Origin: an uncultured Burkholderiales bacterium | Lineage (GTDB): Bacteria; Pseudomonadota; Gammaproteobacteria; Burkholderiales; Burkholderiaceae_E | NCBI GenBank assembly: GCA_902826305.1 | Contig: CADEEH010000013.1 | Span: 1-54,298 of the forward strand | Reading direction: 5' to 3' | Length of the DNA: 54,298 nt | Shown here: one piece after another, positions 42,487 through 50,965 of the stretch | Position numbering within the stretch: position 1 is the first letter of the stretch | How the letters are laid out: each line of letters starts with the position of its first letter | Notes under the pieces: model-generated | The model's database searches: none | Told to the model about the DNA's origin: nothing | The model's input: only the letters and a program-made list of their open reading frames with translations | Translations under genes and position numbers: made by a program

Positions 42487-42744
42487 TCAGCGGCGCGGCG
42501 AGCGCGGCGCCGGCCCGCCGCGGCCGTTCAGGTGGCGGTAGGTGATCCGGCCCTTCGAGAAGTCATAGGGCGACAGTTCGAGCGACACGTTGTCACCCGC
42601 CAGGATGCGGATGTGATGCTTGCGCATCTTGCCGCCGGTGTAGGCGATCAGCTGGTGTCCGTTGTCGAGTGTCACGCGAAATCTCGAGTCCGGCAGGATC
42701 TCGTTGACGACACCGTTCATTTCGATCAGTTCTTCCTTGGCCAT
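42487..42744 (-). CDS. infA: Translation initiation factor IF-1 (paralogue)
   Basis: An 85-residue OB-fold protein: [53 protein letters not shown]. Most IF-1 proteins are ~72 residues; this one has a basic, Gly/Pro/Arg-rich tail ([12 protein letters not shown]). Betaproteobacteria often carry such a second infA away from the ribosomal-protein operon, which fits its isolated position here. It helps assemble the 30S initiation complex. ATG 42744 is supported by the conserved MAKEE start. Confidence 0.92.
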   Translation of the reverse strand: MAKEELIEMNGVVNEILPDSRFRVTLDNGHQLIAYTGGKMRKHHIRILAGDNVSLELSPYDFSKGRITYRHLNGRGGPAPRSPRR

Positions 42745-42977
42745 GCACAGATCTCCGGTTTGCTGAATCGGGCGAGTCGGTCGCGGCCGGCCGGGCCGGC
42801 GCACGCGGGTCGCGTCGCGCGGCATCGACGAGGCTGCGGTCGGCCCGCAAGTCGCTTGCTGCGTGCCGGAGACGATCGGTGACTTCGGATCAGCGGCACG
42901 AGCCGCTGCAAGGGAAGAGACGAGGCCCGACAGTGTCGGCGCGAGGGATGCGTCGCAGACTTGCGATGCGGCTCATG

Positions 42978-42996
42978 CAATAGACACTCGCTATTG
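42978..42996. promoter_or_regulatory. Inverted repeat CAATAG-N7-CTATTG overlapping a TACAAT -10 box
   Basis: Perfect 6-bp arms around a 7-bp spacer. One arm overlaps the minus-strand TACAAT that should drive infA, so a dimeric regulator here could control it. It is one of the few AT-richer spots in this GC-rich window. Confidence 0.45.
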
Positions 42997-43098
42997 TACC
43001 ACCGAACCCCTTGTCCGCGCCGGTTCGTCTGACGTGTTTCGCCCACGACGGACGACCACCGGGCGGCCGACGTACGGGTTTCGGGACGACCCAGGCAA

Positions 43099-43129
43099 TT
43101 GAACCGCGCCGACCGGCGAAGGCTAGAAT
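43099..43129 (+). promoter_or_regulatory. Putative sigma-70 promoter for the coiled-coil HTH gene
   Basis: TTGAAC and TAGAAT with a 19-bp spacer, about 50 bp before the GTG start at 43182. Spacing is slightly long, so the call is moderate. Confidence 0.45.
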
Positions 43130-43181
43130 CGGGCCTGTGCGAATTCCCGGCCGGCCGAGCGCCGCCGCATTGGAGTGTTCC

Positions 43182-43628
43182 GTGTCCGCAGTCGCCACTG
43201 CCATCAAGAGCGAGATCCAGCGCGTTGCGCGCAAGGAGATCCGCACCCATCTTCAGGTCGTGCGGAAAGCGACGATCCAGCACCGCCACGAGATCGCCTC
43301 GCTCAAGCGCCAGGTGAGGACACTCGAGCAGCAGAACAAGTTGCTGCGCAAGGCGGTATCGAAGGGTTCGGGCCGGACGAGTGATGCCGCCGCGGATACG
43401 TCCGACGCGGGTGTCCGTTTCTCCGCGGCCGGGCTGCGATCGCTGCGCGCCCGCCTCGAACTCTCGGCACCCGAGCTCGGGCGGCTGCTCAGCGTCAGTC
43501 CGCAGTCGATCTACAACTGGGAGCAGCAGAAGGCGACTCCCCGGTCGGGTCAGGTCCAGGCGATCGCGCGACTGCGTTCGATCGGCAAACGCGCGGCGAG
43601 GGCTGCGCTCGATTCGGCGCAAGACTAG
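43182..43628 (+). CDS. Small DNA-binding protein: N-terminal coiled coil, C-terminal HTH
   Basis: A 148-residue protein starting at GTG 43182 with TGGAG upstream. Residues ~5-60 form a basic helix and heptad pattern (IASLKRQVRTLEQQNKLLRKAV), indicating a dimeric or tetrameric coiled coil. Residues ~87-130 form an XRE-like helix-turn-helix: LRSLRARLELSAPELGRLLSVSPQSIYNWEQQKATP. No catalytic motif is seen. It could be a nucleoid-associated or local regulator. Neighbours (infA paralogue, arfB) hint at a translation-related setting, but no function is assigned. Confidence 0.8.
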   Translation: MSAVATAIKSEIQRVARKEIRTHLQVVRKATIQHRHEIASLKRQVRTLEQQNKLLRKAVSKGSGRTSDAAADTSDAGVRFSAAGLRSLRARLELSAPELGRLLSVSPQSIYNWEQQKATPRSGQVQAIARLRSIGKRAARAALDSAQD

Positions 43629-43695
43629 AGGTCCGGGACGCCGCGCTCGGTCCGTGAATCCCTGAGCGGCGACGGATTCACCGAAGTCCGATTCC

Positions 43696-44094
43696 ATGAC
43701 CCCGACGATACCGGTCGACGAAATCGAGTTCATCGCCGTCCGCGCCCAGGGACCCGGCGGGCAGAACGTCAACAAGGTGTCCTCGGCGGTACAGCTCCGC
43801 TTCGATATCCGCCGATCCTCGTTGCCCGATCCGATCAAGCAGCGGTTGCTGCAGCGTGCCGATCAGCGCCTCAACGATGACGGGGTGATCGTCATCAAGG
43901 CGCAGACCTCGCGTTCGCAGGAACGGAACAGGGCGGAAGCATTGTCGCGGCTGCAGCGTCTCGTCGATGCGGCTTCCGTCGAACCGAAGGTGCGTCGCAA
44001 GACCCGACCGACCCTGGCGTCGAAGCGGCGGCGGCTGCAGGCCAAGGGGGTACGGTCCGAGGTCAAGAGCCTGCGGGCCAAGGTCGAGCACTGA
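43696..44094 (+). CDS. arfB: Alternative ribosome-rescue factor ArfB (YaeJ)
   Basis: A 132-residue peptidyl-tRNA hydrolase that frees ribosomes stalled on non-stop mRNA. The catalytic GGQ loop is VRAQGPGGQNVNKVSSAVQLRFDI. The basic tail (KVRRKTRPTLASKRRRLQAKGVRSEVKSLRAKV) is the part that enters the empty mRNA channel and is intact. Its short length excludes RF1 and RF2. It lies 67 bp after the HTH gene and 20 bp before the M13 peptidase. Confidence 0.95.
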   Translation: MTPTIPVDEIEFIAVRAQGPGGQNVNKVSSAVQLRFDIRRSSLPDPIKQRLLQRADQRLNDDGVIVIKAQTSRSQERNRAEALSRLQRLVDAASVEPKVRRKTRPTLASKRRRLQAKGVRSEVKSLRAKVEH

Positions 44095-44114
44095 ATTCCG
44101 ACAGGACGACTCCG

Positions 44115-46226
44115 ATGACTGATCGCCGATGGATCCATCGACTGATCGCACTCGCGTGTGCGACGCTGGGCGCGGGCTTCCTGACACCCGGTGATGCGGC
44201 GGACAACACACAAGCTCCTGGGCGGACCGCACCCGCGGGCAGCAACTTCGGCTTTCCGCTGTCGTTCGATCCGTCGAAGATGGACGTCGCGGTGACACCC
44301 GGCCAGGACTTCCCGCGCCACGCGGCCGGCCGCTGGCTGGATGCAGCGACGGTTCCGGCCGACCGGCCGTACGTCAGCGGCGTGATCCCGATGGTCAAAC
44401 ACGTCGAGGATCAGGTGGCCGATCTGCTCGGCGACGCGATGGCGCGCAGTCCTGGCGCGACGCGCGGCAGCGCGCTGCAGCTCGTCGGCGACTTCTATGC
44501 CTCGGGCATGGACGTCGCGCATCGGCAGTCGCTGGGCGCCGAGCCGGTTAAGCCGCTGTGGACCCGGATCGACGGCATCGGCGACGCGGCCGCGCTGGCG
44601 CGGATGATCGGGCAGCTCGGCATCACCCACAACGGCACGGTCCTGCTCGGCGCCGGCGTGATACCGGATCTCGAGGACCCCACGCGCTACATCGTGGCCG
44701 TCGTCGACGGTGAACTCGCGTTGCCGTCGACCGCCGATTACCTGGCTCCCGAGCGGGCCGGCGTGCGCTCGGCATACCTCGGCTACATCACCGACGCCCT
44801 GGTGATGGCCGGCGTCCCGGCGCAGGACGCCGGCGCACGGGCCGCCAAGGTGCTCGAGATGGAGACCCGCGTGGCCGCCAAACGGGTCACTCCCGAGCGG
44901 GCCAGGGATCCGCACAACGTCGTCAGGCGCATGTCCTTCGCGGCGTTGAAGACGCTGCTGGGCAATGTCGACGTCGAGTCGATGTTCCAGGCGATGGGCC
45001 TGCCCGCGCGCGGCGAGGTGCTGGTCGTAGAGGGGGCGGCGCTCGAGGAACGCAACGCGATGCTGGCGCAGTATCCGCTGCAGGACACGCGGGACTTCCT
45101 GAAGTGGGAGGTGCTGCGTCGGGCCGTTCCCTACCTGAGTCCCGGCTTCATGGATCTGCAGGCCGGACTGATCAAGGCGATGACCGGGCAGACGCAGATG
45201 GCCGCGCTGCCGCAGCGGGTCGGCGCCGAGGTGGCCAACCTGCTCGGCCATCCGCTCGGGAGACTTTATGTCGCGCGTTATTTTCCCGCCCACGACAAGG
45301 CGGAGGTCGATCACCTGGTCGGGCTGATCCGCAAGGAGTTCCGCAACCGACTCGTGCGCAACACCTGGCTGTCGCCCGCGACGCGGGCCCGGGCCATCGA
45401 CAAGCTCGACCGGATGCGCATCACCGTCGGGTATCCGGAGCGGTGGATCGACTACACGTCGGTGGACGTGCGACGCGACGACTACCACGGCAACCTGCTG
45501 CGCCTGAACACCTTCCTCGGCCGGCGTAACCTGATGCGGCTCGGCAAACCGGTGGCCGAAGACAGTTTCGCCGATCCCCGCCACAACCTGCCGACCGTGG
45601 TGAACGCGGGCTACGACGGCACCAGGAACGCCATCGAGATCCCGGCCGCCTTCCTGCAGCCGCCGTTCTACGCTCCGAAGGCCGATGTCGCGGTCAAGAT
45701 GTGCACGATGGGTGCGGTCATCGGCCACGAGATGACCCATGGTTTCGACGCCACCGGACGGCTGTTCGATGCCAAGGGCGCGATGCGCGACTGGTGGACC
45801 GCGATCGATGCCAGGGCCTTCGCCGAACGATCGCGCAACCTGATCGCCCAGGCCGCCGCGTTCGAGGCGTTGCCCGGCGTGCGCCTGAACGGCAATCTCA
45901 CCGCGGGCGAGAACCTCGCCGACATCGGTGGCCTGAACTTCGCCTACGATGCCCTGCAGCGCCACCTGAAGTCCCATCCCGGCGCGCGGCGTGTGATCGA
46001 CGGTTTCACACCCGAACAACGCTGCTTCCTGGCCTGGGGCCAGAACTGGGCCGACAAGTCCAATGCGGACTTCCAGCGACAGACGATCGCGAACGATCCG
46101 CATCCGCCGGGTGTGTACCGGATGATCGCGCCGGCGCAGAACACCAACGGGTTCTACGCGGCCTTCGGCATCCGCCCCGGCGACCGGATGTGGCGCGATC
46201 CGAAGGATCGGGTGTCGATCTGGTGA
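44115..46226 (+). CDS. M13-family zinc metallopeptidase (neprilysin/PepO-like), secreted
   Basis: A 703-residue protein with an N-terminal signal peptide (WIHRLIALACATLGAGFLTPGDA). The N-terminal helical domain covers most of the length. The catalytic zinc site is IGHEMTHGFDATGRLFD (His538, Glu539, His542), and the third ligand is Glu599 in GENLADIGGLNFAYDAL. The substrate-binding AFxxP-type segment IEIPAAFLQPPFY precedes it. Such enzymes cut oligopeptides in the periplasm. The end RMWRDPKDRVSIW lacks the usual terminal Cys-X-Val-Trp of eukaryotic homologues. Confidence 0.92.
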   Translation: MTDRRWIHRLIALACATLGAGFLTPGDAADNTQAPGRTAPAGSNFGFPLSFDPSKMDVAVTPGQDFPRHAAGRWLDAATVPADRPYVSGVIPMVKHVEDQVADLLGDAMARSPGATRGSALQLVGDFYASGMDVAHRQSLGAEPVKPLWTRIDGIGDAAALARMIGQLGITHNGTVLLGAGVIPDLEDPTRYIVAVVDGELALPSTADYLAPERAGVRSAYLGYITDALVMAGVPAQDAGARAAKVLEMETRVAAKRVTPERARDPHNVVRRMSFAALKTLLGNVDVESMFQAMGLPARGEVLVVEGAALEERNAMLAQYPLQDTRDFLKWEVLRRAVPYLSPGFMDLQAGLIKAMTGQTQMAALPQRVGAEVANLLGHPLGRLYVARYFPAHDKAEVDHLVGLIRKEFRNRLVRNTWLSPATRARAIDKLDRMRITVGYPERWIDYTSVDVRRDDYHGNLLRLNTFLGRRNLMRLGKPVAEDSFADPRHNLPTVVNAGYDGTRNAIEIPAAFLQPPFYAPKADVAVKMCTMGAVIGHEMTHGFDATGRLFDAKGAMRDWWTAIDARAFAERSRNLIAQAAAFEALPGVRLNGNLTAGENLADIGGLNFAYDALQRHLKSHPGARRVIDGFTPEQRCFLAWGQNWADKSNADFQRQTIANDPHPPGVYRMIAPAQNTNGFYAAFGIRPGDRMWRDPKDRVSIW

Positions 46227-46241
46227 GTGGACACGACACCC

Positions 46242-46781
46242 ATGTCCCACCATTCGCTGCTGGGCGCCTTTCCGATCGATGCGGCGGGTGACTCGCTCGA
46301 GCCCCGGCCCGATGCGCGGATCGGCGAACTGCATGCGAGTTCGCGCAACGGTACCTTCGGCCAGATCGTCCGCGATCTGCTGGACCTGCTGCCCGGGCAC
46401 GAGTCGCTCCGTTTCCTGGCCGGTGAACCCGGTTCGCTGCCGCAGCGAAGCACGGACGCGCAGACCCGTTGGACCGTGCTCGACGCCGATGGCCTGCGTG
46501 TGGTCATCGCCGAGCTTGACAGCCTGCTCGCGGCCTGCCATCAATGCGCGGAGGATGTCGCTCGGGGGATGTGTTTCGGCAGCGATCGTCTGACCGGCGG
46601 GCAGATCCGCGCTGCGGTGGCCGCGGCAGCAGAACATGCCGATCCGAACCAGGCGGGCTACGGAGAGGACGGGGATCGGGCCGACTTCGTGTTCGCCGTG
46701 TTCGTCAGTCTTCGCGGCCTGTTGTGGCGGGCACTGCGGGATTCGCGGCGGGTTGCGGTGTTCACCTGGCTGCCCGGATAG
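46242..46781 (+). CDS. Hypothetical protein
   Basis: A 179-residue protein of unknown function, starting at ATG 46242 (a GTG at 46227 adds five residues and nearly joins the M13 peptidase gene). No signal peptide or transmembrane segment is visible. It is mostly helical and acidic, with a mid-region LDADGLRVVIAELDSLLAACHQCAEDVA and a GGQIRAAVAAAAEHADPNQAG stretch. Codon use matches neighbours. No family recognised. Confidence 0.55.
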   Translation: MSHHSLLGAFPIDAAGDSLEPRPDARIGELHASSRNGTFGQIVRDLLDLLPGHESLRFLAGEPGSLPQRSTDAQTRWTVLDADGLRVVIAELDSLLAACHQCAEDVARGMCFGSDRLTGGQIRAAVAAAAEHADPNQAGYGEDGDRADFVFAVFVSLRGLLWRALRDSRRVAVFTWLPG

Positions 46782-46856
46782 GTCGGATCGAACCGATTTC
46801 GCGTGCTTTCGAGTGGCTTGTGCTTCGAGTGGCCTGCAGTTCCCGGGAGCTTCATC

Positions 46857-47309
46857 ATGGCCGCCAGTTTCGTTCCGATCGATCGACGAACCCGCCTGAC
46901 CACGCGGACCGGGTCGGCGGGTGATTCGCCCAGAGTGATCCTCGTCGTCGGCTGTATCGTCGCCGTCGCGCTGGCCGCCACGCTCGTGCAGCCGGGTGGT
47001 GCCGCCGCGGCCGATCCCGATCTGGCCTACCTGTTGCGCGGCATGGCGGCGATCAAGGGGGTCATGGTGCTCGCGGCGGTCGCGTTGCTGACGTGGCGGT
47101 TCGGGCATCCGGTGTCCGGACGTCTCGCCGCGACGTATCTGGCGGCCACCTGGCTCGCCGCGGCCGCCGCGACGATGGTGTGGCAACTCGCCTCGGTCCC
47201 GTTGGCCGCGATCGCGTTCCACGCCGGCGAGTTGTCGTTCCTTGCCGCCGCATGGTTCGATCACCGGACCGGCTCACGACGTCCGCGCAACGAGGGGACA
47301 GACCGATGA
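46857..47309 (+). CDS. Small integral membrane protein, unknown function
   Basis: A 150-residue protein with about four hydrophobic helices (VILVVGCIVAVALAATLV, GVMVLAAVALLTW, LAATYLAATWLAAAAATMVW, LAAIAFHAGELSFLAAAWF) and charged ends. CGGGAGC before ATG 46857 serves as a ribosome-binding site. Its stop overlaps the ATG of the cupin gene (ATGA), so the two are likely co-translated. No family recognised. Confidence 0.65.
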   Translation: MAASFVPIDRRTRLTTRTGSAGDSPRVILVVGCIVAVALAATLVQPGGAAAADPDLAYLLRGMAAIKGVMVLAAVALLTWRFGHPVSGRLAATYLAATWLAAAAATMVWQLASVPLAAIAFHAGELSFLAAAWFDHRTGSRRPRNEGTDR

Positions 47310-47722
47310 CCAGCCGAGGATTCGTCGCCACTCACGCGCGGGACGCCCGATTCGAGCGCGGCCTGCGCGCCTTCTTCGAGTATCGCGACCTGGGGGTCCG
47401 GCAGGCCACCGACGGCCGCGTGGTCGCCCACGTGATCCGGGCTGCACAAGGCGCCGAATTCTCCGGTCAACCGCACCTGCACGAGACGACCTTCCAACTC
47501 GTCTACGTGCTGAAGGGGTGGATCGAATTCGAGTACGAAGGGCAGGGCATCGTGCGCCTGGAGGCGGGATCGTGTGTCCACCAGCCATCTGGCATCCGTC
47601 ATCGGGAGATCGGGCACAGTCCGGACGTGGAGATGCTCGAGGTGGTGATGCCGGGCGAGTTCCAGACCCGCGAGGTGCCGGCCGTGCAGGATGTGCCGGC
47701 CGCCGCGCCAACTAGACCCTGA
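47306..47722 (+). CDS. Cupin-domain protein
   Basis: A 138-residue single-domain cupin. The two motifs are QPHLHETTFQLVYVLKGWIEFEYEG and LEAGSCVHQPSGIRHREIGHSPDVEMLEVVMP; their histidines can bind a metal. It might be a small sensor or isomerase; the reaction is unknown. It overlaps the membrane protein gene by 4 bp and runs 11 bp into the 3' end of the convergent DMT transporter gene. Confidence 0.8.
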   Translation: MTSRGFVATHARDARFERGLRAFFEYRDLGVRQATDGRVVAHVIRAAQGAEFSGQPHLHETTFQLVYVLKGWIEFEYEGQGIVRLEAGSCVHQPSGIRHREIGHSPDVEMLEVVMPGEFQTREVPAVQDVPAAAPTRP

Positions 47723-48551
47723 GCGAGATCGCGCCGGCGAGCACCATCATCACACTCGCCCAGCGGGCGGCCCCGACACGTTCCTTGAGCAGCAACGACC
47801 CGAGGCACAGGGCGAAGACCACCGAGGTCTCGCGCAGCGCCGATACCGCGCCGACCGGCGCCACGGTCATCGCCCACACGGCGATGCCGTACGACCCCGC
47901 CGAGCAGGCGCCTCCGGCCAGCGCGACACGCCAGCGCGCACACACGGCGTCGATGAACGGCCGACCGCGACCCCAGAGCAGGAACGCCGAGAACGGCAGT
48001 CCCTCGAGAAAGAACATCCACATCACGTAACTCGCCGCGTGGCCGCTGGCCCGTGCGCCCGCGGCATCGACCAGGGTGTACGCAGCGATCAGCGACGCAT
48101 TGGCGAGTGCGTAGGCCGTCGCCCGACCGGCCAGTCGCCGAGGGCCGGCTGCCAGTGAAAGGCTGACCACGCCGGCGCAGATCAGCACGATGCCGGTCCA
48201 CATCGCCGGTGATGGACGGTCGCCGAGCAGGAACACACCGGCCAGCGTGACCAGCAACGGCGCGGTGCCCCGCATCAGCGGGTAACCGACCGAAAGATCG
48301 GCATGGCGATAGGTACCGATCAACGTCGCGTAGTAGCCGACATGGATGACGATCGAAGCGAGCAGGAACGGCCAGGCCCGGGGCGGCGGGATCGGCAGAA
48401 GCGGCAGCAGCGGAAGCGCGATCACGCTGGCACCCAGGGTGACCAGCGCCAGTTCGATCGGCGGGTCGCCGCGCTTGACCATCGTGTTCCACGACGCGTG
48501 CAGCAGCGCGCCGAACAGCACGGCCAGCGTGATCGGCCAGGTCAGTGTCAA
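47712..48551 (-). CDS. EamA/DMT-family transporter
   Basis: A 279-residue ten-helix membrane protein with two EamA repeats (LLHASWNTMVKRGDPP near the start, ALRETSVVFALCLGSLLLKERVG in the second repeat). Export of a small metabolite is likely; the substrate is unknown. The best start is TTG 48551, preceded by GGATG, because the first helix begins almost at once and the nearest upstream ATG is out of frame. It is tail-to-tail with the cupin gene, overlapping by 11 bp. Confidence 0.82.
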   Translation of the reverse strand: MTLTWPITLAVLFGALLHASWNTMVKRGDPPIELALVTLGASVIALPLLPLLPIPPPRAWPFLLASIVIHVGYYATLIGTYRHADLSVGYPLMRGTAPLLVTLAGVFLLGDRPSPAMWTGIVLICAGVVSLSLAAGPRRLAGRATAYALANASLIAAYTLVDAAGARASGHAASYVMWMFFLEGLPFSAFLLWGRGRPFIDAVCARWRVALAGGACSAGSYGIAVWAMTVAPVGAVSALRETSVVFALCLGSLLLKERVGAARWASVMMVLAGAISLRV

Positions 48552-48630
48552 GGTGTCATCCGGTCAGCGTCCGAGTTTACGCGGGCCGGGCCTCGTCCCG
48601 TCGCTGACGGTGCTGTTGCACAATGACGGC

Positions 48631-49443
48631 ATGACGAGACTTCCGACATTTTTCATCTCCCATGGCGGCGGCCCCTGGCCCTGGATGGACGGCATGGTCG
48701 AGGGACCCTACGCGGGTCTCGCCGCGGCGTTGCGACGGATGCCCGGTGATGCGGGTGGTTCGCCGCGCGCGATCCTGATGGTGTCCGCGCACTGGGAGGA
48801 GCCGCAGTTCACCGTGCAGGCGCATCCCCGGCCGCCGATGATCTACGACTACTTCGGCTTCCCGGCACACACGTATTCGGTCCGGTATCCGGCGCCGGGC
48901 GACCCGGGCCTGGCCGACCGGGTGGCCGGTCTGTTGCGTGCCGCGGGCATGCCGGTCGGTCTCGATGCGCAGCGCGGTTTCGATCACGGCGTGTTCTCGC
49001 CGATGGCGGTTGCCTATCCGAAAGCCGACATGCCGACCGTGCAATTGTCGCTGCGCACGGGGCTCGATCCGCAGGTGCACGTGGATCTCGGGCGTGTGCT
49101 GGCCCCGCTGCGCGACGACGGTGTGCTGATCGTCGGCAGCGGGCTCAGTTATCACAACCTGCGCGCGTTCGGTCCCGCGGGTGCCCAGGCATCGGCGTCG
49201 TTCGACGGCTGGCTGCGGGCCACGACCGCGCTGAGCCCGGCCGAGAGGACCGCGGCGATCGTGGCGTGGGATCGGGCACCCGCGGCGCGACAGGCCCATC
49301 CGCGCGAGGAACACCTGCTGCCGCTGATGGTGGCCCTGGGCGCCGCCGAGGACGAATCCGCCGAGCTCGTGTATCACGAGCAGCGGTTCATGGGCGGGAT
49401 CACCGTCTCGAGTTATCGATTCGGGCCGCCGGCGGCCGCGTGA
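48631..49443 (+). CDS. DODA-type (LigB-family) extradiol dioxygenase
   Basis: A 270-residue class III extradiol ring-cleavage enzyme, like YgiD/4,5-DOPA dioxygenase. The metal-binding and active-site motifs are FISHGGGPWPWMD, ILMVSAHWEEP, RGFDHGVFSPMAVAYP and IVGSGLSYHNLRAF. HPREEHLLPLMVALGAA contains the conserved late His. It cleaves a catechol-like compound with O2 and Fe(II) or Zn. No aromatic pathway genes are adjacent, so the substrate is unknown. ATG 48631 gives the family-typical N terminus. Confidence 0.9.
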   Translation: MTRLPTFFISHGGGPWPWMDGMVEGPYAGLAAALRRMPGDAGGSPRAILMVSAHWEEPQFTVQAHPRPPMIYDYFGFPAHTYSVRYPAPGDPGLADRVAGLLRAAGMPVGLDAQRGFDHGVFSPMAVAYPKADMPTVQLSLRTGLDPQVHVDLGRVLAPLRDDGVLIVGSGLSYHNLRAFGPAGAQASASFDGWLRATTALSPAERTAAIVAWDRAPAARQAHPREEHLLPLMVALGAAEDESAELVYHEQRFMGGITVSSYRFGPPAAA

Positions 49444-49507
49444 CCGTCGCGGGTCGTGGTCATGTCGGCGTGTGCCCGGGCCTCGCCGGCGGCGAGCGCG
49501 GCGTCGA

Positions 49508-49834
49508 CTACGGGTGCGGACCCCACGGAGCGGCCAGCAGCAATTGATTGACCTGGGTCTTCACCAGCGGCCTGGCCTGGGCCGCGAAGGCCATGAAGTC
49601 CTTGTCCTCGAACAGGCGCCGCCAGAAATCCCGGCGAGCGTCGTCGCTGTCGAAGCGCCAGAGATGCACCAACTGGTGCAGCTCGCCGGTATCGGAGACG
49701 AAGTAGCCGATCAGGTTTTTCGCGAATCCGCCGGCCTCCAGGGCCGGCCAGCCGAATTCCTTGTAGAGCCTGATCACCTCGGGCATCTTGCCGACGGTGA
49801 CCGAATAGGTCCGTTTCTCGTAGATCGTGGGCAT
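49508..49834 (-). CDS. NIPSNAP-family protein
   Basis: A 108-residue dimeric alpha/beta-barrel protein of the NIPSNAP family: YEKRTYSVTVGKMPEVIRLY, LIGYFVSDTGELHQLVHLWRFDSDDARRDFW and FMAFAAQARPLVKTQVNQLL. Bacterial members are often near catabolic genes and have no settled function. It lies 49 bp before the LysR gene end and has GGAGG upstream of the ATG at 49834. Confidence 0.88.
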   Translation of the reverse strand: MPTIYEKRTYSVTVGKMPEVIRLYKEFGWPALEAGGFAKNLIGYFVSDTGELHQLVHLWRFDSDDARRDFWRRLFEDKDFMAFAAQARPLVKTQVNQLLLAAPWGPHP

Positions 49835-49882
49835 CGTGAGACCTCCTGTCGCGGTGTGCCAGGTCGGAAGGATCGCACAGGC

Positions 49883-50824
49883 TCAGTCGGTGCCGGCGGC
49901 GCTCGATCGGCGCGGCCGCGACGGTGGGCTCCGGTTCGTCGAATCCTTCAGTGATCGCGCCATCAGCGCCCGCACCGCCGCCAGGCCGGGCGGCTCGCTG
50001 CGACGCCTGAGTGTCACCAGTCCGAACCGTGCCTTCGCGGCCAGTGCCGGACGCAGCGCGAGTTCGACCAGATCGGGGGCCGCGGCCCGGATCGCCAGCA
50101 GCACCGTATCGCTCTGTCGCGTGACGTCGACCAGGCTCGGGATCTCCTCGCAGGTCAGCGTGACGCAGGCGCTCGGATGGGCACCTGGCCCGTATCGTTC
50201 GACCAGCAACCGGGCGACCTCGTCCGACAGCGGCGTCGAGGCGATCGGGTAGCGCAGAAGATCGTCGAAGCGTGGCGCGGTGCGCCGCCTGGCCAGCGGA
50301 TGAGCGCGTCGCACCATGAATGCACCACTCATCTCGTGCAGGTACTGGGTCTCCAGGTCCGGCGCCGGGCGCAGCGACCGCGCATCGACCACCAGCGCGT
50401 CGAGTGTGCGGTCGCGCAGCGACTGCACGAGCAGGTCCGTGCCGCCCCGCGCGATCTCCACCCGCAGGCGAGGGCGGGTCCGGGCCGTGCCCAGCAGCAG
50501 CGGTGTCATCAGCATCGCGCCGGGTCCGGAGCCCATGCCGATCCGCAGCACACCCTCCTCGCCGTCGCTCGCGCGCCGGCCGCTGTCGAGCAGATCATCG
50601 GCGGCGAACACGAGTTCACGTGCCCGCTCGATGACCTCGCGTCCGAACGGCGTCGGTTCGCTGTGCCGGCCGATGCGGTCGAGGAGTCGCTGGCCGAGTT
50701 CGTGCTCGAGTGCCTGGATGCTTCGACTCAGTGCCGGTTGCGTCAGGAACAGCGCGGCGGCCGATCTGCTGAACGAGCCGGTCCGGGCCAACGAGAGCAG
50801 GTGGCGAAGCTGGACGAGAGTCAT
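49883..50824 (-). CDS. LysR-family transcriptional regulator
   Basis: A 313-residue LysR regulator with the N-terminal HTH QLRHLLSLARTGSFSRSAAALFLTQPALSRSIQALEHELG and a periplasmic-binding-like effector domain (LRIGMGSGPGAMLMTPLLL). It is divergent from a Bug solute-binding protein and an M20 amidohydrolase, which it probably controls. The effector is unknown. The tail is basic and Ser-rich. Confidence 0.92.
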   Translation of the reverse strand: MTLVQLRHLLSLARTGSFSRSAAALFLTQPALSRSIQALEHELGQRLLDRIGRHSEPTPFGREVIERARELVFAADDLLDSGRRASDGEEGVLRIGMGSGPGAMLMTPLLLGTARTRPRLRVEIARGGTDLLVQSLRDRTLDALVVDARSLRPAPDLETQYLHEMSGAFMVRRAHPLARRRTAPRFDDLLRYPIASTPLSDEVARLLVERYGPGAHPSACVTLTCEEIPSLVDVTRQSDTVLLAIRAAAPDLVELALRPALAAKARFGLVTLRRRSEPPGLAAVRALMARSLKDSTNRSPPSRPRRSSAAGTD

Positions 50825-50885
50825 CGGTCGGGAAACTGGTGGCTTTGGTATGCAACTGAATCATGGTAATCGAAAAAACAATGCA

Positions 50886-50915
50886 TTGGACACACGGTTT
50901 CCGGCCGCCTAGATT
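50886..50915 (+). promoter_or_regulatory. Putative sigma-70 promoter of the Bug/M20 operon
   Basis: TTGGAC (50886-50891) and TAGATT (50910-50915) with an 18-bp spacer, about 50 bp before the Bug-protein ATG in the 141-bp divergent region. Upstream AT-rich sequence (ATGGTAATCGAAAAAACA) is the likely LysR-binding area. Confidence 0.55.
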
Positions 50916-50965
50916 CGGTCGGTCGTCCAGCCACGCCGGTCCGCGGCGCCTCTCCAGGAGTCCAC

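Larger units (their letters stand above)
42745..43181. other. 437-bp intergenic region with promoter elements
   Basis: Divergent region between infA (minus) and the HTH protein gene (plus). It holds the inverted repeat CAATAG-N7-CTATTG at 42978-42996; read on the minus strand this gives TACAAT, a very good -10 for infA with a ~230-nt leader. On the plus strand, TTGAAC (43099-43104) and TAGAAT (43124-43129) form a likely promoter for the next gene. No convincing ORF or structured RNA was seen in the rest. Confidence 0.5.

Noticed and set aside
43863-47264. Minus-strand open frame of over 1100 codons across arfB and the M13 peptidase
   Set aside because: Same cause; the plus-strand genes have intact active-site motifs.
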